Assembly (NCBI GenBank): GCA_964469555.1
Contig: CAYYAQ010000116.1
Coordinates: 1-16,329, forward strand
DNA length: 16,329 bases
Source of the DNA: CAYYAQ01 sp964469555
GTDB taxonomy: Bacteria; Planctomycetota; UBA1135; UBA2386
Direction: 5' to 3'
The position numbers and the translations under genes are program-made. This document shows positions 1 through 7,229 of this stretch, in pieces. The notes beneath the pieces are model-generated. The model had not been told where the DNA came from. It did not search any database and saw nothing but the letters and a program-made list of their open reading frames with translations. Within the stretch, counting starts at the first letter, position 1. The number at the start of each line of letters is the position of its first letter.

Positions 1-1203
1 GACGCCGGGCACGGGGCAACAGCACGACGAAGTCAGGTCCGATTCCATGACCGCCTGCAGCGGCGCGTAGTCATCGACGAACAACGTCGAAGTCTTTGGG
101 CCCAGGTACAGCTGGAACTTCAGGCTCTCGACCTCATTCGTCACCGGCACCACGAGCGTCAGGTCGCAGTGGATCTCCGGAACCGAGTCCTGCTCGATGA
201 TGTAGGCGTCTTTATTGCCATCCCTCTCGAAGGGGATCACCCTTTCGGTCGACGGCCAGTTTGTCGTCGCGACACCCTTCACCGCGCTGCGCGTGTCTTC
301 GTCTGCCGGAAGAAGCAGACCGCCGAAGAACCGGTTGGTCGTGCCCGCGAACTCGAACCGGTCGCTGATGCCGACGGCGAGCAGCGTCGCGTTCATGGCG
401 CCCGAGGCCTGGATCATTCTCAGCTTCTGCTCACCCCCGACGTCGACGAGCATGCCCACGGCCCCTGCCGGGTTCTGGAACACACGCGCGCGCCTCGGAT
501 TCCAGAGCTGCACGCCGCGTATCCGCACGTCGTAGCTCGACGGCGCGTTCACGCGATCACCGGCGACCCTGAGGTTGATGTCGATTTCGAGATGGCGAGC
601 GCCCGGGACGTAGCGGAACACCTTCTCGAGGACCAGGTTGTCCTTCGGGAGGTTCAGCGTGAAGCGGACCTCGCTATCACCCGGCTGGGGCGTGACGCAC
701 TCCCACAACTGGTGCTTGTCGCCGTCATCGATCGCCTTGCTAAAGCGCGCCTTGCCACGCCCCTCCAGGACGAGGCCGTAGTCCCACGACCTCTTGCCCG
801 GCTGGACGTCGGGATACGCCGGCACGATCGGGTAGTAGTCCCTGTCCTCGAGGGCTGCTGGATTCTCCTTCGCCAGCTTCGCCGCGGCGGGCGTCGCGAA
901 GTGGTCGTTCATCAGGACGGCGATGATCCCCGCGCCGTAACGCGAGAAGTAGACCTGGAATCCATCGGGCTCGCCATCCATCGGCAGCGTGCCGAACGTG
1001 TGCCTTATCGGCTCGACGTTCGAATCGAATTCGTGCGTTTCCTGGGCCTTGATCGCCGCCTGAACGTCGGGCTGCTGCAAGCTCGGATCCGCGATCGGCA
1101 CCGACGCCTTCTTCTCGTCGTCCGGCCCGTTCGCAAAGAAGAGCAGATACACCAAGGTGGCGATCAGGATGGGGATCAGAAACCCTGTAAACTTTCGCTC
1201 CAT
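1..1203 (-). CDS. yidC: Membrane protein insertase YidC (Oxa1/Alb3 family), N-terminal part, cut by the window edge
   Basis: YidC inserts and folds inner-membrane proteins, alone or with SecYEG. I read 401 codons from the ATG at 1203 to the left edge without a stop. The protein begins MERKFTGFLIPILIATLVYL, a short basic start followed by one hydrophobic segment (about residues 6-24), as in the first membrane helix of Gram-negative YidC. It continues as a long soluble region ending with the family-typical LYLGPK stretch, which normally closes the periplasmic P1 domain just before the second helix. The conserved insertase core lies beyond the edge. Three consecutive cysteines occur at about residues 394-396, near the point where helix 2 should begin. 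It lies 24 bases downstream of the metallophosphoesterase in the same direction, so the two are probably one operon. No clear Shine-Dalgarno site precedes the ATG. The family call rests on the N-terminal layout and P1 features only. Confidence 0.85.
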   Translation of the reverse strand, partial: MERKFTGFLIPILIATLVYLLFFANGPDDEKKASVPIADPSLQQPDVQAAIKAQETHEFDSNVEPIRHTFGTLPMDGEPDGFQVYFSRYGAGIIAVLMNDHFATPAAAKLAKENPAALEDRDYYPIVPAYPDVQPGKRSWDYGLVLEGRGKARFSKAIDDGDKHQLWECVTPQPGDSEVRFTLNLPKDNLVLEKVFRYVPGARHLEIDINLRVAGDRVNAPSSYDVRIRGVQLWNPRRARVFQNPAGAVGMLVDVGGEQKLRMIQASGAMNATLLAVGISDRFEFAGTTNRFFGGLLLPADEDTRSAVKGVATTNWPSTERVIPFERDGNKDAYIIEQDSVPEIHCDLTLVVPVTNEVESLKFQLYLGPKTSTLFVDDYAPLQAVMESDLTSSCCCPVPGV

Positions 1204-1227
1204 GAGTGTCGTCGTCGCGGGGAGTGC

Positions 1228-1983
1228 CTATCGACCCACGGCCAAGCGGTCCGCGAGGTAGTCGGGCAACTCGGGGACGGCCCAGATCTTTCGTTGAACC
1301 GCCTCGATATTGTAGGCCACCCGATGGAATCCGATGGTCGAGCCATCGAAGGTCACGAACGACGCACGCGGATCTCCGTCGCGGGGCTGCCCCACCGAGC
1401 CGACATTGACCATAGCTCGTTCGTCGCCAAGGGTGTAGCAACCGCCGATCTGGTCGGGCGGGAGGAATCCTCCGCTCTCGGGATAGACACCTGGGACGTG
1501 GCTGTGGCCCACAAAGCAGACCTGCGCCCCATCGAACAGCTCGAAGCAGCCCGACATCTTCTCCCGGTCCTCTGCGTCCTGAGGAACCATGTACTCCTTG
1601 ATCGGGTCCCGCGGCGAGCCGTGAACGAGCAGGAAGTTGTCCTTCCGGTATCGCTCCTTCATGTCGCCGACGAAGTTCCACATGGTCATGTTCTCCACGC
1701 GATCACAGTCCTTGCGGTTCAGTTGATCGCGGGTCCAGTCGAGCGCTGCCCGCGCCCTCGGATTGAAGTCCGAGGCGTAGAACATCGACCCGTGTTCGTG
1801 ATTCCCCATGATGCTGAACTCGCACATTTCCATGATCGTGCGCAGCGTGTCGCGAGGTTCGGGGCCGTACCCGATCACATCCCCGAGGCAGAGGAAGCGG
1901 GTCGCCCCGACCTCCCTCGCCTTCTGCAAGACCTGCCCGAGAGCCTCGGTGTTGCTGTGGATATCGGATATGAAGGCGAACAT
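1228..1983 (-). CDS. YfcE/MJ0936-like metallophosphoesterase
   Basis: Predicted cytoplasmic calcineurin-like phosphoesterase of 251 residues using two metal ions. All the motifs are visible: D-I-H (D7, H9), GDVIGYGPEP with the bridging D35, GNHE (N61, H62), LLVHGSPRD, and a final GHSHVP. The compact size and the DIHSN start match the YfcE/MJ0936 type, whose members cleave phosphodiesters, including cyclic nucleotides in vitro. The natural substrate cannot be inferred. I chose the ATG at 1983 because MFAFISDIHSN begins directly with the first beta strand, as is usual for the family. The frame stays open upstream to 2640, but that part is antisense to miaA and looks like a shadow. An in-frame ATG at 2049 would add 22 residues of no recognisable type. 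It is probably co-transcribed with yidC downstream. Confidence 0.88.
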   Translation of the reverse strand: MFAFISDIHSNTEALGQVLQKAREVGATRFLCLGDVIGYGPEPRDTLRTIMEMCEFSIMGNHEHGSMFYASDFNPRARAALDWTRDQLNRKDCDRVENMTMWNFVGDMKERYRKDNFLLVHGSPRDPIKEYMVPQDAEDREKMSGCFELFDGAQVCFVGHSHVPGVYPESGGFLPPDQIGGCYTLGDERAMVNVGSVGQPRDGDPRASFVTFDGSTIGFHRVAYNIEAVQRKIWAVPELPDYLADRLAVGR

Positions 1984-2031
1984 CGGCGGGGGAACGTACC
2001 GGGCTCCACCGCCGGTGGCAAAGCAGCACTG

Positions 2032-2039
2032 ACTATAAT
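2032..2039. promoter_or_regulatory. Possible divergent promoter core (-10 elements) between the phosphoesterase gene and miaA
   Basis: The plus strand reads a perfect TATAAT at 2034-2039. The same bases on the minus strand contain TATAGT (2037 down to 2032), so they could serve both divergent genes. No convincing -35 hexamer is seen 16-18 bases upstream on either strand, so this is a suggestion from one motif. If the plus-strand site is used, transcription would start near 2046, about 25 bases before the miaA TTG. On the other strand, the phosphoesterase leader would be about 40 bases. Confidence 0.35.
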
Positions 2040-2058
2040 CAGCCCTCATGATCAGCCC
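2038..2058. repeat. Two direct copies of ATCAGCCC, 13 bases apart
   Basis: ATCAGCCC occurs at 2038-2045 and again at 2051-2058. The first copy overlaps the end of the TATAAT and the second lies just after the predicted transcription start of miaA. Closely spaced direct repeats over a promoter can be operator half-sites, but 13 bases is more than one helical turn and chance is possible. No regulator is encoded nearby. Confidence 0.3.
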
Positions 2059-2074
2059 CGATCGACCACGTTGA
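2048..2074 (+). CDS. Possible 8-codon leader ORF before miaA
   Basis: An ATG at 2048 opens a frame of eight codons (MISPDRPR) that stops at a TGA at 2072-2074. That stop overlaps the proposed miaA start codon as TTGA. The ATG is only about two bases after the expected transcription start from the TATAAT at 2034-2039, so it could be read as a leaderless start, with translation then passing to miaA by stop/start coupling. There is no Shine-Dalgarno site for either. Equally, the ATG may be fortuitous. Nothing about the peptide itself supports function. Confidence 0.2.
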   Translation: MISPDRPR

Positions 2075-3021
2075 GACCGACATCCCCCGACATAGCGGAT
2101 TGCGACCCTCCGGTCTGGATCCTGACAGGACCGACAGCAGCCGGGAAGACGAGTCTCGCCCTCGAACTGGCGGAGATCGAGGACCTCGAAATCCTGTCGA
2201 TGGACTCCATGGCCGTCTACCGCCGCATGGACATCGGCACCGCGAAACCATCGCCTGCGGAGCGGGCGCGAATCCCCCACCACCTGCTCGATCTCGTCGA
2301 ACCAAGCGAGGACTTCGACACGAATCGCTGGTGCGCCGCCGCACAATCGGCGGTGGCTGACATTCGCTCTCGCGGCAAGAGGCCGCTCTTCGTCGGTGGC
2401 ACCCCGCTCTACCTGATGGCGTTCTTCAAGGGCATGGTGCAGGGACCGTCGGCGATGCCCGAGATCCGCGATCGGCTGACGGCTCGAGAACAGGAGACCC
2501 CCGGCTGCCTCCACCGAGAACTCATCGAGAAAGACCCCGAGGCCGCGGAGCGAATCCACGTCCACGATCTCAAGCGACTGGTGCGCGCTCTCGAATACCA
2601 CGAGGTGACGGGCGAGAAGATATCCAGCCGACGCGGGCAATTCGACTCACCCGATTGGCGCGTCCCGTGCCGGATCGCTGCGGTGCGGCGGGAACGAGAA
2701 CAGCTGCACGACCGCGTCAAACGCCGCACCATCACCATGCTCGACGACGGACTGCTCGACGAGGTCACCGCGATCCGCGACGACTGCGGCTTCTCGAAGA
2801 CCGCGGCCGCGGCCATCGGCTACGCCGAGTGCCTGCGCCACCTCGACGTGGGATACAAGGACCTCGAGGAGTTGCGGAACATGATCCGCCGCAGCACGCA
2901 CGGGTTGATCCGCCGGCAGACGACGTGGCTGCGGCGCATCCCGGAAGTGCAGTGGATCGAGGCCGACACGAGAGCGGAGGCCCTCCGCACGATCCTCCTG
3001 CCAATCGGCGGGAAGAGTTGA
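2071..3021 (+). CDS. miaA: tRNA dimethylallyltransferase (tRNA A37 isopentenyltransferase)
   Basis: MiaA transfers the dimethylallyl group to N6 of A37 in tRNAs that read codons starting with U, aiding reading-frame maintenance. Visible motifs in order: the P-loop GPTAAGKTS (residues 20-28), SMDSMAVYRRMDIGTAKPS matching the DSxxxYxxMDIGTAKP block with the conserved Asp, FVGGTPLYL, and DLKRLVRALE. From the TTG at 2071 the protein is 316 residues, the usual MiaA length, beginning 17 residues before the P-loop strand. The frame is open far upstream (to 169), but that stretch is antisense to yidC and the phosphoesterase and is rejected. No in-frame ATG or GTG lies in the short region between the divergent promoter and the P-loop, so TTG is favoured. 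It lacks a clear ribosome binding site. The transporter gene follows after 63 bases. Confidence 0.92.
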   Translation: MRPTSPDIADCDPPVWILTGPTAAGKTSLALELAEIEDLEILSMDSMAVYRRMDIGTAKPSPAERARIPHHLLDLVEPSEDFDTNRWCAAAQSAVADIRSRGKRPLFVGGTPLYLMAFFKGMVQGPSAMPEIRDRLTAREQETPGCLHRELIEKDPEAAERIHVHDLKRLVRALEYHEVTGEKISSRRGQFDSPDWRVPCRIAAVRREREQLHDRVKRRTITMLDDGLLDEVTAIRDDCGFSKTAAAAIGYAECLRHLDVGYKDLEELRNMIRRSTHGLIRRQTTWLRRIPEVQWIEADTRAEALRTILLPIGGKS

Positions 3022-3084
3022 TCGAGATCGACCCCTGCGACAAGATCCAACTCCACTCTGAAGGCTATTGCCGCAACGGAACGC

Positions 3085-5739
3085 ATGAAGAGACTGATCA
3101 CTGCCCTGACATTCCTTTCCGTCTTTGGGATCACCACCGCACCGGGCTTCGCGCAAGACGACGGGGCGGACAAACCGGTCCGCAAGCAACTCAAGGAACC
3201 GGGAACGTCAGAGAAGATCGACGACGTGTTCGGCGAGATCATTCGCCTGCTCACGCTCTACCCGTTCCACAACATCGCGCCGTGGTTCGGACTCGATACG
3301 GACCCGCAGTACCTGAGCGTCGGCGAGAGCGGAGACCCGCGCGTAGAGCCCACCACGTTGGAGGGACACACCGGCGCGGTGCAGAGCGCGATCTTCACTC
3401 CCGACGGATCTCGCGTGCTCACGCTCGGGGCGGACAAGACCGCCCGATTGTTCGACCTGCGCGGGAAGGAGATCCTTTCGCAGCCCCACGACGCCGCGCT
3501 GACCGGCGCCGCGATTTATCCGGGCGGCGGCGAGTTCGTGACGACGACCGCGAATGGCCAACTGCGAATCTTCCAGGAGAAGACGGAGAACGGGAAGAAG
3601 AGTTGGAGCGAGACGATCAACATCAAGGCCCACGACGACCAGATCGTGGCGGTCGTGTACTCACCCGACGGCGTCTGGCTCGCGACCGCCGGAGAAAACG
3701 GTGTCGTGCGCCTCTGGGACAAGATGGGCCAGAAGGAGTGTGAGTTCACGGACGCGAAGCAGGGCGTCCGCAACATCGCGATCTTCAAGTCGACGGAGAT
3801 CGCGAACCGGCTCTTTGATTTCGTCTTGATCCTCGACGGCGCCAACACCATCCACATCTTCACGACGGATGGCTGGGCGGGCGAGAAGATCACCGGGCTG
3901 TCTGTCCGCAACATGGAGATCGGTCCCAACGGCAAGCACATCCTCGTGCAGATCGGCGACCGTGAGTTCAAGCTCTACACGATCGATGGCAAGGAAACCG
4001 GCACGGTCGTGTTGCCGAGCGACGTCACCGTCGTGCGCAAGGGCATGATCGAAGGTGACAGCGGCGTCGAGGTCGAGTTGCTCGACGACAAGGGGACGAA
4101 GCGCTGGTTCGACGTGGCAGGCAAACAACTCCGCTCCGCCGAGAATGCCACAACCATCAGCGACGGCTTCTACTTCGACACGAGCGAGGGAGTCAATTCC
4201 GTCACCCTGAAGAGCCTCCACGGCGACAAGGTGTGGGTCCTGAAGGGCCACTCGGGCAAGATCAATACCAGTTCGTTCTCGTCTGACGGCACGCGGGCGG
4301 TGACGACATCCGACGACGGCAAGGCCATCATCTGGGAGTGGTTCATACGCGGCCCCGGCGGTAACACGGTCTCCACGGACATCCCGTTCGTCGTCTTGTG
4401 GCTGGTGATCGCCTCGGTGCTGTTCACGATCTACATGAAGTTCGTGAACTTCCGGATGTTCGGCCACGCCATCCAGGTCGTGCGCGGGAAGTACAGCAAC
4501 CCCGAAGACACCGGCGAAGTCAGCCACTTCCAGGCTCTGTCCTCGGCTCTATCCGCGACGGTCGGCCTCGGCAACATCGCCGGCGTGGCGATCGCGGTCT
4601 CGGTCGGCGGGCCCGGCGCGACGTTCTGGATGATCGTCGCCGGCCTGCTGGGCATGACGCTGAAATTCACCGAGTGCACGCTCGGTCAGATGTTCCGCAA
4701 GGTCGACGACCAGGGTCGCGTCTCGGGCGGCCCCATGCACTACCTGAAGGAAGGGCTGCAGCAAAAGGGCCTCGGCGTCCTCGGCGTGCCGGTCGCGATG
4801 ATCTTCACGGTGTTCTGCATCGGGGGCAGCGTGGCTGGCGGCAACGCGTTCCAGGTCAACCAGTCCGGCGACATCCTGAAGGGTCAGGTACCGTTCTTCG
4901 CCGAGTACCCGTGGGTCTACGGCGTCATCCTCGCGGTGATGGTCGGGATCGTGATCATCGGCGGCATCAAGCGCATCGCGCAGACGGCCGAGAAAATCGT
5001 CCCCACGATGTGCGGCGTCTACGTCCTCGCGGCGATGACGATCCTCGTGATGAACATCGACAAGGTCCCCGGCGCGTTCGGCACGATCTTCAGCAGCGCG
5101 CTGAGCGGCGACGCGGTCTACGGTGGCGCCCTCGGCGCGTTGATCTTGGGTTTCCGCCGCGCTGCGTTCTCAAACGAAGCGGGCGTCGGCTCGGCCTCGA
5201 TCGCACACTCGGCCGCAAGGACACCGTATGCCGTGCGCGAAGGGATCGTGGCGTTGCTCGAGCCGTTCATCGACACCGTGGTGGTGTGCACGATGACGGC
5301 GCTCGTGATCGTGATCACCGGCGTCTACGCCAACCCGGAGTACGCCGACCTGGTGGCGGGGAACAACGGCGCCGGCCTGACGGCGAAGGCGTTCGACTCA
5401 GTGCCGCTCCTCGCAGGTTGGTTCCCGTGGGTCCTCATGGTGGCGGTGATCCTCTTCGCGTTCTCGACGATGATCTCGTGGTCGTACTACGGCGAGCGGT
5501 GCTGGACGAATCTGTTCGGCCAGAAGTCGTCGATCTACTTCAAGATCATCTTCCTGGCCTTCACAGTCCTCGGGTCGGTCGTCACCGCGACGAACGTCCT
5601 CGAATTCGGTGACGTGATGATCCTGCTGATGGCGTTCCCGAACATCCTCGGTCTCTACTTCCTCGGTGGACTCGTGAAGTCCGACCTCAAGGAGTACGAG
5701 GAGAAGAAACGGAACGACGAGTTCAAGGCCTACAAGTAG
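3085..5739 (+). CDS. WD40 beta-propeller fused to an AGCS-family sodium:alanine/glycine symporter
   Basis: An 884-residue fusion. Residues 1-23 are a signal peptide (basic start, hydrophobic core, GFA before Q24). Residues 43-70 form an amphipathic segment (FGEIIRLLTLYPFHNIAPWF) resembling the pre-TM1 element of AGCS proteins. Residues about 90-420 are a WD40-type propeller: EGHTGAVQSAIFTPDGSRVL at 93, a second clear repeat near 181 (AHDDQIVAVVYSPDG, ending VVRLWD), degenerate middle blades, and LKGHSGKINTSSFSSDGTRA at 386 ending IIWEW. From D432 onward is a complete AGCS transporter with TVGLGNIAG (492-500), GGPGATFWM (508-516) and FSNEAGVGSASIAHSAA (695 on), followed by further helices and a charged cytoplasmic tail. 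AGCS proteins co-transport small amino acids with Na+. Ordinary members are about 450-550 residues and lack a propeller. With the signal peptide and known AGCS topology the propeller should be periplasmic. Its role is unknown. rsmG starts 4 bases after the stop. Confidence 0.93.
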   Translation: MKRLITALTFLSVFGITTAPGFAQDDGADKPVRKQLKEPGTSEKIDDVFGEIIRLLTLYPFHNIAPWFGLDTDPQYLSVGESGDPRVEPTTLEGHTGAVQSAIFTPDGSRVLTLGADKTARLFDLRGKEILSQPHDAALTGAAIYPGGGEFVTTTANGQLRIFQEKTENGKKSWSETINIKAHDDQIVAVVYSPDGVWLATAGENGVVRLWDKMGQKECEFTDAKQGVRNIAIFKSTEIANRLFDFVLILDGANTIHIFTTDGWAGEKITGLSVRNMEIGPNGKHILVQIGDREFKLYTIDGKETGTVVLPSDVTVVRKGMIEGDSGVEVELLDDKGTKRWFDVAGKQLRSAENATTISDGFYFDTSEGVNSVTLKSLHGDKVWVLKGHSGKINTSSFSSDGTRAVTTSDDGKAIIWEWFIRGPGGNTVSTDIPFVVLWLVIASVLFTIYMKFVNFRMFGHAIQVVRGKYSNPEDTGEVSHFQALSSALSATVGLGNIAGVAIAVSVGGPGATFWMIVAGLLGMTLKFTECTLGQMFRKVDDQGRVSGGPMHYLKEGLQQKGLGVLGVPVAMIFTVFCIGGSVAGGNAFQVNQSGDILKGQVPFFAEYPWVYGVILAVMVGIVIIGGIKRIAQTAEKIVPTMCGVYVLAAMTILVMNIDKVPGAFGTIFSSALSGDAVYGGALGALILGFRRAAFSNEAGVGSASIAHSAARTPYAVREGIVALLEPFIDTVVVCTMTALVIVITGVYANPEYADLVAGNNGAGLTAKAFDSVPLLAGWFPWVLMVAVILFAFSTMISWSYYGERCWTNLFGQKSSIYFKIIFLAFTVLGSVVTATNVLEFGDVMILLMAFPNILGLYFLGGLVKSDLKEYEEKKRNDEFKAYK

Positions 5740-5743
5740 CGTC

Positions 5744-6322
5744 GTGAGCACCGAAGCTCTCGAGCCGTACTTGCGGGCCCTGCTCGAAGAGAACCAGAAA
5801 CTCAACCTGACCGGCATCCGGGATCTCGAGCAGGCCCGGGTGCTGCATGTCCTCGACAGCCTCGCGATCGCCGGGTTGGGCCTCGCTCCGACAAGCTGCC
5901 TGGACCTGGGGACGGGAAACGGTTTCCCCGGCGTCGCGCTGCGCGTGCTCTTTCCCGACGCCGAAGTCACGCTCATCGACCGCACCGCCAAGAAACTCGA
6001 CGCCATCCAGCGGGCCCTCGAAGTCGCTCAGCTCCGCGGCATCAGCACGGTGCACGTCGACGCCGCGATCGCAAGACGCACCCACCCCGAACTCCTCGCG
6101 CGGTTCGATCTGATCGCTGTACGCGCCGTCGGTCGCCCTGCGGCGGTCGCTGCGCTCGCCGCCCCGTTGTCCACCGCAGATGGCCAGCTGGTGCTGTGGC
6201 TCGACGAGGGAACCGAGCCCCCCGAAACGCTTCCCGACTTCGCGTTCGTAGCCGCACACGACTACGAGTTGCCCCAGCCCGCTTCGCGGCGACGACGACT
6301 CGCTCTCTACGCCGCGCGCTGA
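5744..6322 (+). CDS. rsmG: 16S rRNA (guanine-527-N7)-methyltransferase RsmG (GidB)
   Basis: RsmG uses S-adenosylmethionine to methylate N7 of G527 in 16S rRNA; loss confers low-level streptomycin resistance in several bacteria. The 192-residue product has the family's N-terminal KLNLTGIRDLEQARVLHVLD block (residues 19-38), the AdoMet-binding loop LDLGTGNGFPG (53-63), the acidic end of strand 2 in TLIDRTAKK (D79), and VRAVGRP (about 126-132). Length is slightly below the E. coli protein (about 207). The GTG at 5744 is favoured because it starts just after the transporter stop and places the first conserved block at the usual distance; no strong Shine-Dalgarno site is seen. In many bacteria rsmG sits beside mnmG or parAB. 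Here it follows a transporter, and it ends convergently against the LysR remnant. Confidence 0.93.
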   Translation: MSTEALEPYLRALLEENQKLNLTGIRDLEQARVLHVLDSLAIAGLGLAPTSCLDLGTGNGFPGVALRVLFPDAEVTLIDRTAKKLDAIQRALEVAQLRGISTVHVDAAIARRTHPELLARFDLIAVRAVGRPAAVAALAAPLSTADGQLVLWLDEGTEPPETLPDFAFVAAHDYELPQPASRRRRLALYAAR

Positions 6323-6329
6323 CGAGCCG

Positions 6330-7135
6330 CTATTTCCTTCGCTCGCGCCGGCTCGCCTTGACGACCTGCGTCCGCACTGCCTCGAGCACTGCCTCGAGCA
6401 CTGCCTCCACATGCGTCCAAACACTGAGGTGCTCCCGGTAGGTCGCGAACAACGGGGTCGGCGGCAGCAACTCGAACGGCAGCCGTTTCAAGACCTACCC
6501 GTCGCCAAACCGGCGCGCGAAGACGTCGGGCAACGCGGCGAGCATGTGACCCTGCGCACACACTTCACAACCGAGATGCATGTGCGAGACGCGCATGCCG
6601 ATCGAGCGCGGAAGGTCGGGAGGCCAGCCCTCGTAACCACCCGAGACCGTCGGCGCCACGAACTCGTGCTCGATGATCTGCTCCGGCGTGACCTTGCGCT
6701 TGCCGTACAGCGGATGACCCGGACCGCAGGAGACGATGCGGCGCGTCCTCGACCGGGTCCAGTCCGACGTGAAGATGCAGCCCGGGATGCCGCCGATGGA
6801 TCTCTTTCAGGCCGTCGATTACGTGGTGCGTCGCGAATCCGGGACTCAGGATGAACAGTGATCCTCGGGGCGTCGTGTCCTGCAGGTCGGCGAGACCCTT
6901 GTGGACGAGCCGCATGCCATCGTGGACGGCAGCGAGGAAATCCTCGCCCTGGTCCGTGAGTTTGATGCGACGACCCTCGCGCCGGAAGAGCTTCTGACCC
7001 AGGTGCGCTTCGGGACAGCGCCGGCGCGGTAACGTTGAGCTCGCGGGACGCGGTCGGCAGGTGTTGCGACTCGGCCACCGCCCGAAAGGCCGGCAACCAG
7101 TTCCAGAAGGGGACGAGACGGCGAAGAGGTTGCAT
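6330..7135 (-). pseudogene. Decayed LysR-family transcriptional regulator
   Basis: Pieces of one LysR-type regulator occur in order on the minus strand but in three frames. Frame 1 from the ATG at 7135 gives the winged-helix start (FWNWLPAFRAVAESQHLPTA, then ELNVTAPALSR). Near 7010-7016 the reading passes to a second frame (HLGQKLFRREGRRIKLTDQG); about six residues of the recognition-helix end that LysR proteins normally have (like SVRLLEE) are missing. The second frame covers the linker and first part of the effector domain (SPGFATHHVIDGLKEIHRRH) and breaks near 6728-6745, where it resumes in a third frame as SCGPGHPLYGKRKVTPEQ after loss of perhaps 30-40 residues. The third frame has an in-frame TAG at 6495-6497, after ALPDVFARRFGDG, and continues as LKRLPFELLPPTPLFATYRE to a TAG at 6330-6332. 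Sequencing errors could explain one frame change, but not the missing segments plus the stop. It fills the whole 907-base gap between rsmG and the lyase gene apart from 94 bases. Confidence 0.82.
6374..6407. repeat. 12-base tandem repeat, 2.8 copies
   Basis: The unit GCACTGCCTCGA is present twice in full (6374-6385, 6386-6397), followed by ten bases of a third copy. On the minus strand it lies in the tail of the LysR remnant and reads AVLEAVLEAV, so it is an in-frame expansion of a helix end, most likely replication slippage. Confidence 0.85.
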
Positions 7136-7229
7136 GACGGGCCCCGAAGGGTTCTCTCACCATTCAACAGAGCTGAACGTGCACGACCCACCGTTCGAAT
7201 GGGATGCACGGACGTTTCTCGCCCGGTAT

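Noticed and set aside
169..2070. Long plus-strand open frame leading into miaA
   Set aside because: It is antisense to yidC and the metallophosphoesterase, whose motifs are clear, and shows no known domain before the MiaA P-loop. Long stop-free antisense frames are expected at this GC content.
3022..3084. Glycine or other amino-acid riboswitch before the symporter
   Set aside because: Only 63 bases separate it from miaA, too short for a glycine aptamer, and no conserved core is seen.
6323..7229. Mobile-element insertion as the cause of the broken regulator
   Set aside because: No inverted repeats, target duplications or transposase remnants are seen; small deletions and a point stop explain the damage.
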